From an uncultured Oscillospiraceae bacterium (GTDB lineage Bacteria > Bacillota > Clostridia > Oscillospirales > Oscillospiraceae): DNA of 64,000 bases. Positions 24,249 to 32,719 of the stretch are shown here, one piece after another. Position 1 is the first letter of the stretch; every line of letters begins with the position of its first letter. Location of the stretch: assembly GCA_934593275.1 (NCBI GenBank), contig CAKTQE010000003.1, forward strand, positions 29,439 through 93,438, given 5' to 3'. Under the pieces are notes generated by a model. It was not told the origin of the DNA and made no database searches. It saw nothing but the letters and a program-made list of their open reading frames with translations. Made by a program: the position numbers and the translations under genes.

Positions 24249-25301
24249 ATGATAAACAAAAAAACAGTTTGTATTTGTGGTGGTGGACATCAAGGATTGT
24301 CAATGGCGGCGCATATGGCTCTGAATGGAGTACCTGTTACGATGTGGAACAGATCGGCAAATCATATTCAAGAGATTATTGATACAGGAAAAATCTTTTG
24401 CCAGGGGGTTGTACACGGAATTGCCAAAATAGAGAGGGCTTCTACAGATATGGAGAATGTCATCTCAGACTTTGTGATGGTGACAACACCTAGTAGTGCG
24501 CATAAGGATATTGCTCATCAACTTGCCCCGTTTGTTCATAAGAATATGGTTATTGTACTAAATCCTGGAAGAACATTTGGAGCAATTGAATTCACAAGGA
24601 CCTTGCTGGAATGTGGCGTTAAAGAACTCCCACACATCGCAGAAGCTCAAACGATTGTCTACACATGTAGAAGGGGCGAGAAAAACAATACTACAATCAT
24701 TGCATTAAAACATGGTGTAAAAATTGCAGCAATCAGAGGTAGCGATATTCAATTCATTATGGATCGAATGCCTAAATGTATAAGAGAGTTTTTTACTGTT
24801 AGCAATTCTATCTTGGAGACGTCACTCAGTAATGTTGGAATGGTTCTTCACTGTGCACCGGTAATGATGAATATTGGGTGGATAGAAACACCAAAGGTTG
24901 ATTTCAAGTACTACTATGATGGGATTTCTCCAAGTGTGGGACGATTTCTTGAAAAAATTGATAGGGAAAGGCTCTTAGTGGCACTGGAACTCGGCTGCTC
25001 GGTGGAGTCAGTTACAGAGTGGCTAAGGAGAACATATCAGTGTGATGGTAGTTCGATTTTTGATTGCATTCGGAATAATGATAGTTACAGAGAGATTGAT
25101 GCTCCACCAACTATTCAGTGCAGATACATTTTAGAGGATGTACCTAACGGCCTTGTTCCGATAGAGGCTGTAGGCAGAGAGTTAGGCATAGATACTCCCA
25201 ATATTACTACAATAATTAATTTGGCATCTTCTGTAATGGATTTAGATTTTAGAAAAAACGGAAGAGTCTTTCCTTTGAAATTGATTCAAGAATTTATTTA
25301 A
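24249..25301 (+). CDS. NAD(P)-dependent octopine/nopaline (opine) dehydrogenase family protein
   Basis: A 350-residue protein. The N-terminal nucleotide-binding motif is VCICGGGHQGLSMAAHMALNG, followed by VTTPSSAHKDIA and IVLNPGRTFGAIEF. The all-helical C-terminal domain has SLSNVGMVLHCAPVMMNIG, which matches the octopine/nopaline dehydrogenase domain (the NxxxHP-like region of the family). These enzymes reductively condense an amino acid with a 2-keto acid to give an N-(carboxyalkyl) amino acid. Opine groups such as N-(1-carboxyethyl)lysine are known in some bacterial O-antigens. The neighbouring ligases and B12 protein support an amino-acid modification role. GAGGGCAATGCG precedes the ATG. 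Confidence 0.85.
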   Translation: MINKKTVCICGGGHQGLSMAAHMALNGVPVTMWNRSANHIQEIIDTGKIFCQGVVHGIAKIERASTDMENVISDFVMVTTPSSAHKDIAHQLAPFVHKNMVIVLNPGRTFGAIEFTRTLLECGVKELPHIAEAQTIVYTCRRGEKNNTTIIALKHGVKIAAIRGSDIQFIMDRMPKCIREFFTVSNSILETSLSNVGMVLHCAPVMMNIGWIETPKVDFKYYYDGISPSVGRFLEKIDRERLLVALELGCSVESVTEWLRRTYQCDGSSIFDCIRNNDSYREIDAPPTIQCRYILEDVPNGLVPIEAVGRELGIDTPNITTIINLASSVMDLDFRKNGRVFPLKLIQEFI

Positions 25302-25322
25302 CTTAATTCAGAAGTGGGAAAA

Positions 25323-27230
25323 ATGAATATTGAAAAAAATGAGACATTCGGATTAATAAAGACTATTTTGGATGCACATACAATGGGGGTCCATGCAGCA
25401 GCAGCACTACTGAGAGATTGCGGATACCAAGTATTGATAGCACCACCTGAAATAGAAGATGCTTTAGACAAAGTATCCGCAAGAAGCAGCCAAAGACTAA
25501 TCAAAAATTGGCTATTAACGAACAATGTGAAACATATTGGTGTATCTTATCGTTTGGATCCTGATGATGCGGTAAACATCGTGGGTCGGCTGGTTGAAAT
25601 GCTAAAAAGAGATCGCCTTTTTGAGGTACCCAATGCGGCTGTGAAAAGCGTATTTTTTGCGGGTCTAGCACCTGCGTGCAAGCAAATCGATAAAGATTAC
25701 ATGGGGCTAATTAAAACATTCTGCGGCGGTGAGTCTGCAGAAGAAACCCTGCGTAATATGGGAGTCCCGGAGAAAGACATTCCACACCATATCATTGAGG
25801 GCTGTAAATATGACAAAGAACTTCTGAAATTTGGGCAGGAGATCATTTGTGATGGTACATATCCATCATTGAAGCCACTTACAAGAAAAAAATATCCTGC
25901 ATTTGGAACTAAAAAAGATACGTTAGAGGCTCGGCTTGCACACAATTTTGAAGGCGGTTTTCAGCCTCTTATTCGTGCACATTCTGGTCCTTATTCTGCA
26001 GAGATGACCAGAGTCCAATGCTTGCATGAATACAATGATTGGTGTAAAAAATTAGCAGAGTCTGGATACCTTGACATTCTTTCAATTGGTTCTTCTCAGT
26101 TGTCTCAGTCAAATTTTGGAGAGGAATGGAAAGATAAACCTAATGGTGGTGGAGTGCCTGTTAATTCTGAAAAAGAGTTTCATGATATATGGAAAGCTGC
26201 TCAACCTATGCTTGTGCGAACATATTCAGGAACCAAAAATGTTTTGTACATGGCAGATATGTATGAGCGAACCATTAATATATCGTGGCATGCTCTCTCT
26301 CTATGGTGGTTCAACGAACTGGACGGTCGGGGGCCAAACTCACTTTATCAGAACTTAAAAGAACATATTGATACAATACGACACATAGCGCAAATAGGAA
26401 AACCGGTGGAAACCAATGTTCCGCACCATTTTGCGTTTAGAGGTTGTGACGATGTAACATATATTGTGTCTGCATTTTTGTCTGCAAAAATGGCAAAGAT
26501 GTGCGGAGTGAGGACATTCATCCTTCAAAATATGTTAAACACACCACGAAGTACGTGGGGAATTCAAGATTTAGCAAAATCTCGTGCAATGCTACATCTT
26601 GTGAAGTCATTGGAAAATGACAACTTTAGGGTTATATTGCAGACTCGTGCAGGACTGGACTATTTCAAACCAGATATCGATGAAGCAAAAGTTCAGCTTG
26701 CAGCAGTAACAGCTATGATGGATGATATAGATCCGGAAAATATTTATAGTCCTGAAATCATTCATGTAGTAAGTTATAGCGAGGCACTATTTTTGGCTAC
26801 ACCTGAAATAATCGATGATAGTATCAAAATAACCAGAAAGGCACTGCAAGAATATCGAAAGAAAAAACAAGCTGGAGAAACGCCAAATGTTAATACACCG
26901 GATATTCAGAACAGAACAGTTCGATTGATGGATTCCGCAAAAAAAATCATCGCTGCCATGGAACAAAGCATTCCCAATTTGTATTCTCCAGAGGGGTTGT
27001 ATGTAGCTTTCATTGCAGGTTGGTTGCCTGTTCCAGAATTATGGTCCAACTCAAATGAATTTCTTCACGCCAAATGTTGGGAAACAAAGGTGCATAATGG
27101 AGGGATTGAACTTGTAGACCATGGCCTCTTGATGACAACAGAATCCAGAATCAGTCGGTGCCTCGATTTTATGAAGGATGCCGAAGATATGTTATGTCAA
27201 AAATATCTAGATAAACAAAAAGGAATTTGA
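25323..27230 (+). CDS. Cobalamin-dependent mutase-like protein (N-terminal B12-binding domain + TIM-barrel domain)
   Basis: A 635-residue protein. The N-terminal domain has the cobalamin signature DxHxxG as D17-A-H19-T-M-G22 (DAHTMGVHAAAALL). A degenerate SxL-like S75-Y-R-L and an AG at 113-114 stand in place of GG. From about residue 190 a barrel-like region resembles the large subunit of glutamate/methylaspartate mutase type proteins (LDILSIGSSQLSQSNFGEEW, NISWHALSLWWFNELDGRGP, NVPHHFAFRGCDDVTY). Such enzymes use adenosylcobalamin for carbon-skeleton or amino-group rearrangements. The exact reaction is unknown. ATG 25323 is preferred over GTG 25314. It starts 21 bases after the opine dehydrogenase, and the DegT gene follows after one base. 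Confidence 0.8.
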   Translation: MNIEKNETFGLIKTILDAHTMGVHAAAALLRDCGYQVLIAPPEIEDALDKVSARSSQRLIKNWLLTNNVKHIGVSYRLDPDDAVNIVGRLVEMLKRDRLFEVPNAAVKSVFFAGLAPACKQIDKDYMGLIKTFCGGESAEETLRNMGVPEKDIPHHIIEGCKYDKELLKFGQEIICDGTYPSLKPLTRKKYPAFGTKKDTLEARLAHNFEGGFQPLIRAHSGPYSAEMTRVQCLHEYNDWCKKLAESGYLDILSIGSSQLSQSNFGEEWKDKPNGGGVPVNSEKEFHDIWKAAQPMLVRTYSGTKNVLYMADMYERTINISWHALSLWWFNELDGRGPNSLYQNLKEHIDTIRHIAQIGKPVETNVPHHFAFRGCDDVTYIVSAFLSAKMAKMCGVRTFILQNMLNTPRSTWGIQDLAKSRAMLHLVKSLENDNFRVILQTRAGLDYFKPDIDEAKVQLAAVTAMMDDIDPENIYSPEIIHVVSYSEALFLATPEIIDDSIKITRKALQEYRKKKQAGETPNVNTPDIQNRTVRLMDSAKKIIAAMEQSIPNLYSPEGLYVAFIAGWLPVPELWSNSNEFLHAKCWETKVHNGGIELVDHGLLMTTESRISRCLDFMKDAEDMLCQKYLDKQKGI

Positions 27231-27231
27231 T

Positions 27232-28338
27232 ATGCAGAGAATCCTCGTCACCCGTTCCTCCATGCCCACATTTGAGGAATACTGCGGTGAAATCAAAGAA
27301 CTGTGGGATACCCACTGGCTGACGAATATGGGGGTCAAGCACCGGCAGCTACAGGAAGAACTGGAAACATACTTGGATGTTCCCCATGTGACGCTTTATA
27401 CCAATGGCCATTTGGCTTTGGAAAATGCCATCGGGGCGATGAATCTTCCGGAGGGCGGCGAGGTGATCACCACCCCCTTTACCTTTGCGTCTACGACCCA
27501 CGCCATTGTACGCAACGGACTGGTGCCGGTGTTTTGTGACGTAAATGACAGGGATTACACCATGGATGTGTCCAAAATCGAAAGCCTCATTACAGACCGT
27601 ACAGTGGCCATCGTCCCTGTGCATGTCTATGGCAATCTCTGCGACGTGGAGGCCATTGAGCGGATCGCCGGAAAGTATGGCCTGAAAGTGGTTTATGATG
27701 CGGCTCATGCTTTCGGGGTGCGATATAAGGGCGTTTCCTCCGCTTGCTTTGGGGATGCCTCTATGTATAGCTTCCATGCCACCAAGGTGTTCAACACCAT
27801 TGAGGGCGGTGCGGTATGCTTCCGCGATGACAGCATGGTGCAGATTCTAAATGACATGAAGAATTTCGGCATCCACGGCCCGGAGTCTGTGGAGTATATC
27901 GGCGGAAATGCCAAAATGAATGAATTTCAGGCTGCTATGGGCATTTGCAATCTGCGGCATTTGGATGAAGAAATCACCAAACGAAAAAAGGTCGTAGAGC
28001 GTTACCGTCAACGCCTGGAAGGGGTAGAGGGGATTCATCTCACGGCGGCTCAGGAGCATGTTGAACCCAACTATGCCTATTTCCCCGTGGTATTTGACGG
28101 TTACAAGTATACCCGCAATGAGATTTTTGCAATGCTTCAAGAGCAGAACATTACCGCCCGGAAGTATTTTTTCCCCTTGACCAACAGCTTTGAGTGCTAT
28201 CGGCACTATCCCACCGCCGGCGTGGAAAAAACCCCGGTTGCCCAGCACCTGGCTCTGCGTGTGCTGACACTGCCGCTGTACGCTGACCTGGCACCGGAAG
28301 ATGTGGACCGAATCTGCGATATTATTTTGGGAGTGTAA
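27232..28338 (+). CDS. DegT/DnrJ/EryC1/StrS nucleotide-sugar aminotransferase
   Basis: A 368-residue sugar aminotransferase with HWLTNMGVKHRQLQEELETYL, TPFTFASTTHAIV, VPVHVYGN, VYDAAHAFG (the cofactor aspartate) and the PLP lysine in SFHATKVFNTIEGGA. Together with RmlA and RmlB encoded just downstream it probably makes a dTDP-amino-dideoxyhexose from dTDP-4-keto-6-deoxyglucose (VioA/WecE/FdtB-like). The position attacked, C3 or C4, is not certain. GC content returns to that of the host here, so the boundary of the AT-rich block is between 27230 and 27232. Confidence 0.92.
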   Translation: MQRILVTRSSMPTFEEYCGEIKELWDTHWLTNMGVKHRQLQEELETYLDVPHVTLYTNGHLALENAIGAMNLPEGGEVITTPFTFASTTHAIVRNGLVPVFCDVNDRDYTMDVSKIESLITDRTVAIVPVHVYGNLCDVEAIERIAGKYGLKVVYDAAHAFGVRYKGVSSACFGDASMYSFHATKVFNTIEGGAVCFRDDSMVQILNDMKNFGIHGPESVEYIGGNAKMNEFQAAMGICNLRHLDEEITKRKKVVERYRQRLEGVEGIHLTAAQEHVEPNYAYFPVVFDGYKYTRNEIFAMLQEQNITARKYFFPLTNSFECYRHYPTAGVEKTPVAQHLALRVLTLPLYADLAPEDVDRICDIILGV

Positions 28339-28343
28339 CCGAT

Positions 28344-29435
28344 GTGAATACAAATATGCAGAAAATGTGCGTAGGGGGGGTACAGAAGCCGCCGCGTGAT
28401 TCCAACGTAGAACTTTACAGAATTATTGTCATGCTTGCAATCGTAGCCCACCATTATGTGGTAAATTCCGGACTTATGAATATAATTGATCAAAATGGTG
28501 CTACGAGACCCGCATCCATTTTCTTATTGTTGTTTGGTTGCTGGGGAAAAATTGGTATCAATTGCTTTGTATTGATCACGGGCTACTTTATGTGCAAGTC
28601 CAACATCACCCTGAAAAAATTCCTGAGACTGTTCCTGGAATGGATGTTCTATAAGTATGTCATCTGGGCCATTTTCATTCTTTGCGGATACCGGTTTTCT
28701 TCTGTGAAACAGGCACTTAAAAGTCTGCTTCCCATTACATCGCTGACAGATGGGTTTACCAGCTGCTATATTGTCTTTTTCCTGTTTATTCCGTTCCTGA
28801 ACATCCTGATTCAGGGAATGAACCAGCGGCAGCACCAGCTATTGCTGCTGCTTTCCCTTGGTGTGTTTTCCGTTCTTGGGTCAGTTATCCCGGTAGGTTC
28901 CAGCTATGTCATTTGGTTTGTGAATCTGTATTTTTTGGCTGCGTACATTCGGTTGTATCCCGTTGCACTGTTCGAAAACACACGCTTTTGGGGATGGATG
29001 TCTTTGCTTGCGGTTGTCTGCGCCTATGGGAGCGTTATTTTGATGGCGTGGGTGAAAGACTGCTTTGGATACTCGGGTTACTACTATTTCCTGGCCGATT
29101 CCAATAAAATCACAGCTCTGGCCGCGGCTCTTTCTTTCTTCCTGTTTTTTAAAAATTGGAAGATAAAATACAACAGGGCGATCAATACGGTTGCTTCGTC
29201 AACTTTTGGAGTTCTCTGCATCCATGCACACAGTGATGCAATGCGAACTTGGTTGTGGGAAGAACTGTGCAGGAATACAGAAGTATATGATTCCGCGTTT
29301 TTAGTGTTACATGCGTTCAGTGTTGTGATCGCTGTGTATCTGGTATGTACCGTCATTGACCAACTTCGTATAAAATTCATTGAAGAGAGATTCTTCCAAT
29401 TCTACGACCGGAAGATTTCTTCCAAACTGCTATAA
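28344..29435 (+). CDS. Acyltransferase family 3 membrane O-/N-acyltransferase
   Basis: A 363-residue membrane protein with about ten helices. It begins with the family hallmark NVELYRIIVMLAIVAHHYVV (charged residues in the first helix and a conserved His) and has GINCFVLITGYFMC and a late CIHAHSDAMR. These enzymes move acetyl or other acyl groups to sugars across the membrane. It could acylate the amino sugar made by the DegT/Rml enzymes or the finished repeat unit. The start is GTG 28344 with GGGAG about 9 bases upstream; ATG 28356 is the alternative. Confidence 0.88.
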   Translation: MNTNMQKMCVGGVQKPPRDSNVELYRIIVMLAIVAHHYVVNSGLMNIIDQNGATRPASIFLLLFGCWGKIGINCFVLITGYFMCKSNITLKKFLRLFLEWMFYKYVIWAIFILCGYRFSSVKQALKSLLPITSLTDGFTSCYIVFFLFIPFLNILIQGMNQRQHQLLLLLSLGVFSVLGSVIPVGSSYVIWFVNLYFLAAYIRLYPVALFENTRFWGWMSLLAVVCAYGSVILMAWVKDCFGYSGYYYFLADSNKITALAAALSFFLFFKNWKIKYNRAINTVASSTFGVLCIHAHSDAMRTWLWEELCRNTEVYDSAFLVLHAFSVVIAVYLVCTVIDQLRIKFIEERFFQFYDRKISSKLL

Positions 29436-29453
29436 TTAAACAAGGAGAAAGCT

Positions 29454-30338
29454 ATGAAGGGAATCATCCTTGCCGGAGGTGCCGGTACTAGACTATATCC
29501 GCTGACCATGGTGACCAGCAAACAGTTGCTGCCGGTCTACGACAAGCCCATGATCTACTATCCCCTTTCTACCTTGATGCTGGCACGGATCCGGGACATT
29601 CTGCTGATTTCCACCCCTGAGGATACCCCGCGGTTTCAGGCACTGCTGGGGGACGGAAGCCAATTCGGCATTCACCTGAGCTATGCGGTACAGCCCAGCC
29701 CGGATGGGTTGGCCCAAGCGTTTCTGATTGGTGAAGAATTCATCGGAGACGATGCCTGTGCCATGATTCTGGGGGACAATATCTTTTACGGCAACGGCCT
29801 GGGCAGCAAGCTCATGTCTGCCAGAACACATGCGGAAGCGGGCTGTGCCTCTGTTTTCAGCTATTACGTGGATGACCCGGAGCGTTTTGGAGTCGTGGAG
29901 TTTGACAAGGATGGAAAGGTTCTGAGCCTGGAAGAAAAACCTCAGAATCCCAAAAGCAACTATGCGGCTACGGGCCTATATTTTTATCCCAGCGGAGTCA
30001 GTAAAATGGCTGCCCAGGTGCGGCCCAGCAGCCGGGGAGAGTTGGAAATCACAACACTGAATGAAATGTTCCTGCACCAAGGAAAACTGAATTGCGAATT
30101 ACTAGGCCGCGGCTTTGCCTGGATGGACACCGGCACTATAGAAAGTCTGCTGAATGCAGGGGAATTTGTACATATGATCGAGCGAAACCAAGGCATGAAA
30201 ATCTCCGCGCCTGAGGAGATCGGCTACCGCTTCAAATGGATCACCCGGGAGCAATTGCTGGAGAGTGCCATCCGTTACGGCAAGAGCAGCTACGGCAAGC
30301 ACCTGAAATCCGTTGCCGAAGATAGAATTTTGCGCTGA
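29454..30338 (+). CDS. rmlA: Glucose-1-phosphate thymidylyltransferase
   Basis: A 294-residue enzyme of normal length that makes dTDP-glucose from dTTP and glucose-1-phosphate. Signatures are [13 protein letters not shown] at the N-terminus, [42 protein letters not shown] and [25 protein letters not shown] precedes the ATG. It is followed after 11 bases by rmlB. No rmlC or rmlD is present, so dTDP-rhamnose is not made from this locus; the 4-keto sugar is probably taken by the aminotransferase at 27232. Confidence 0.97.
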   Translation: MKGIILAGGAGTRLYPLTMVTSKQLLPVYDKPMIYYPLSTLMLARIRDILLISTPEDTPRFQALLGDGSQFGIHLSYAVQPSPDGLAQAFLIGEEFIGDDACAMILGDNIFYGNGLGSKLMSARTHAEAGCASVFSYYVDDPERFGVVEFDKDGKVLSLEEKPQNPKSNYAATGLYFYPSGVSKMAAQVRPSSRGELEITTLNEMFLHQGKLNCELLGRGFAWMDTGTIESLLNAGEFVHMIERNQGMKISAPEEIGYRFKWITREQLLESAIRYGKSSYGKHLKSVAEDRILR

Positions 30339-30349
30339 GAGGTAAAATT

Positions 30350-31423
30350 GTGAAAACATATCTGATCACCGGCTGCGCCGGATTTATCGGCTCCAATTTC
30401 GTTTATTATATGCTGAACAAGTATCAGGATATTTTGCTTGTCAACCTGGACAAGCTGACCTATGCCGGGAACCTGGAAAACCTGAAAGGCGTGGAGGGGG
30501 ATCCTCGCCACATTTTCGTCCAGGGTGACATCTGCGACAGGAAATTGGTGGCATCTTTGTTTGATAAATATGACTTCGACTACGTCATCAACTTTGCGGC
30601 GGAAAGTCATGTAGACCGGTCCATTGCTAACCCGGAGGTTTTTGTCCAGACCAATGTTATGGGAACCGTGAACCTCTTGCAGCGGGCAAAGGAAGCCTGG
30701 TACGATGCCGAGGCCAAGACCTGGAAAGCGGGGAAAAAGTATCTTCAGGTTTCTACGGACGAGGTATACGGTGCCTTGGGTGCGGAGGGATTCTTTATGG
30801 AAACCACGCCCCTCAGCCCCCACAGCCCCTATTCCTCCTCCAAGGCCAGTGCGGATATGTTCGTTATGGCGTTCCATGATACCTACGGTATGCCCATTAA
30901 TATTACCCGCTGCTCCAATAACTACGGTCCCTACCAGTTCCCGGAGAAGCTGATCCCCCTGATGATCAACAATGTGAAGCACCACAAGCAGCTCCCCGTC
31001 TACGGCGACGGTATGCAGGTTCGGGACTGGCTGTATGTAGAAGACCACTGTAAGGCCATTGATATGGTGGCCAACGGCGGCACAATCGGAGAGGTTTACA
31101 ATGTGGGCGGCCACAATGAGCGGCCAAACATCTTTATCGTGAAAACCATTATTCGACAACTCCACCACAGACTTCATGACGAGGGTATTTCCGAAGACCT
31201 CATCAAGCACGTAGAAGACCGCCTGGGCCACGACCGCCGCTACGGCATCGACCCTACCAAAATCAAAAACGACCTGGGCTGGTATCCTGAGACCTCCTTT
31301 GAAAAGGGCATTGTTCTGACCATCGATTGGTATCTGGAACACCAGGAATGGATGAACAATGTCACCTCCGGTGCCTATCAGAAGTATTACGAGGATATGT
31401 ACGCCGCCAAGGCTGAGATGTAA
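30350..31423 (+). CDS. rmlB: dTDP-glucose 4,6-dehydratase
   Basis: A 357-residue SDR enzyme that converts dTDP-glucose to dTDP-4-keto-6-deoxyglucose. It shows the NAD motif GCAGFIGSNFV, the active-site TDEVYG, the YxxxK pair in YSSSKASADMF, NITRCSNNYGPYQFPEKLIP and RDWLYVEDHCKAI. GTG at 30350 begins the normal family N-terminus, with GAGAGGT upstream. It is the last gene of the first polysaccharide locus. Confidence 0.97.
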   Translation: MKTYLITGCAGFIGSNFVYYMLNKYQDILLVNLDKLTYAGNLENLKGVEGDPRHIFVQGDICDRKLVASLFDKYDFDYVINFAAESHVDRSIANPEVFVQTNVMGTVNLLQRAKEAWYDAEAKTWKAGKKYLQVSTDEVYGALGAEGFFMETTPLSPHSPYSSSKASADMFVMAFHDTYGMPINITRCSNNYGPYQFPEKLIPLMINNVKHHKQLPVYGDGMQVRDWLYVEDHCKAIDMVANGGTIGEVYNVGGHNERPNIFIVKTIIRQLHHRLHDEGISEDLIKHVEDRLGHDRRYGIDPTKIKNDLGWYPETSFEKGIVLTIDWYLEHQEWMNNVTSGAYQKYYEDMYAAKAEM

Positions 31424-31460
31424 CGGCACAATGCCATCGGTATACCAAAAAAGAATGAAA

Positions 31461-31504
31461 TGTGGACTTTACGGAGTGACACCTGGGCTAGGTGTATGTC
31501 CACA
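31461..31504 (+). other. Nested stem-loop downstream of rmlB
   Basis: TGTGGAC (31461-31467) pairs with GTCCACA (31498-31504), and inside it ACACC pairs with GGTGT. The outer and inner stems are joined by an uneven internal loop. It has no T tract. It may stabilise the transcript 3' end or be a small structured RNA. Confidence 0.4.
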
Positions 31505-31568
31505 CGGTTCTTTCCCTGCTGCTCGCCGGTTGGGGACATTTCTGAGCATCCTATTCTACGCATCCCCC

Positions 31569-31596
31569 GCAGGGACGGCACCACCGCCGTCCCTGC
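31569..31596. terminator. Perfect 11-bp hairpin between convergent genes
   Basis: GCAGGGACGGC and GCCGTCCCTGC surround a 6-base loop (ACCACC), between the end of rmlB and the end of the minus-strand spoIVB gene. The stem is strong, but neither side has a good T tract, so termination is likely but not certain. Confidence 0.55.
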
Positions 31597-31603
31597 GCAT
31601 TTC

Positions 31604-32557
31604 TTATCCCGCCGCTTCCAGCATGTTCTCAATGAAAATGCCATATCCTGAGGACGGGTCGTTGATCAGGACGTGGGTTACGGCGCCGATGAGTTTGCCG
31701 TCTTGCAATATGGGGCTGCCGGACATGCCTTGGACGATGCCGCCGGTCAGGGACAGGAGTTCCGGGTCGGTGATTTTCAGAAGAAAATTCCGGTGGGTCG
31801 TCCGGTCTTTTGGATATAATTTCAGAATTTCCACAGAATAATCCCGAGGCGGCCCGGGTTGGACGGTGGCCCGGATGGTGGCGGGGCCGCAGTGCAGGGT
31901 GTCCCAGCTGCCCACCGGCACGGGGGAGCCGGTAAAGCCTCCGGGGGCGGTGCCGAAAATGCCCTGGGGGGTATTGCCGGACAGAGTACCCAGGGGAAAG
32001 CCGGCGGTGGCTTCACCTTTCAGCAGTCCTGGGGTGCCGATTTTTCCCTTTTGAACGGCACTGACCTGGGCGGCGTAAACGTCCCCGGATACCATTTTCA
32101 AAAGCCCTTCCTTTGGGGTGCTGACCCCGTGGCCCAGGGCGGCAAAGCGGTGGGTCTCCGGGTCATACCAGGTGACGGTGCCAATGCCTGAGATCCCCTG
32201 GCGAAGATAAACGCCCAGAACGGCGGTACCCTGTCTGACCTTTGGGGTGACGGTCAAGGTCAGTTGGCGGCTGCCCCGGAGTACCGTCAGTTCCACAGGT
32301 GCGGGGCTATGCTGCAAAGCGGTACGGACCTGGGGAACGGTGGAGACTGGGGTGCCGTTGACTGCCGTGATCCGGTCTCCGATTTTCAGTCCCGTGCTTT
32401 TTCCGTCGGCGGCATCGTCATAGGCCGCCACGGTAACGCTATCGGTGCGCAGCTGCAGCCCTACCAACTGCCCCACGGGAACCAGGGTCGTTTCCGCGTT
32501 GACAGTCAGGGGAAGCACCCATATCCATAAAAGAAAAACCCGCAAAAAACGCTTCAT
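31604..32557 (-). CDS. spoIVB: SpoIVB-type serine peptidase (family S55) with PDZ domain
   Basis: A 317-residue protein with an N-terminal signal or anchor helix (FLRVFLLWIWVLPL), a PDZ domain (about 35-105, LKIGDRITAVNGTPV) and the S55 peptidase with H143 in FAALGHGVS and S279 in GIVQGMSGSPI. These match the catalytic His and Ser of SpoIVB, the protease that signals SpoIVFB to activate sigma-K during sporulation. It is shorter than the Bacillus protein (about 426). AAGGAGGG seven bases before ATG 32557 sets the start, although the frame is open further upstream. It is good evidence for an endospore former. Confidence 0.92.
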   Translation of the reverse strand: MKRFLRVFLLWIWVLPLTVNAETTLVPVGQLVGLQLRTDSVTVAAYDDAADGKSTGLKIGDRITAVNGTPVSTVPQVRTALQHSPAPVELTVLRGSRQLTLTVTPKVRQGTAVLGVYLRQGISGIGTVTWYDPETHRFAALGHGVSTPKEGLLKMVSGDVYAAQVSAVQKGKIGTPGLLKGEATAGFPLGTLSGNTPQGIFGTAPGGFTGSPVPVGSWDTLHCGPATIRATVQPGPPRDYSVEILKLYPKDRTTHRNFLLKITDPELLSLTGGIVQGMSGSPILQDGKLIGAVTHVLINDPSSGYGIFIENMLEAAG

Positions 32558-32719
32558 CAAAAATCCCTCCTTTCTTTTGTGCCTTCTTAATATGACCCGG
32601 CAGCTGGGATGTAACCGCTGAAAAAGTCGAAAAATCTGGGGATGACTGGGTGCCTTTTCAAATTTTTCTTGATTGTCTTCCAGAATTTCAGTAGAATAGG
32701 GGAGAAAGGCGGGAACAAT

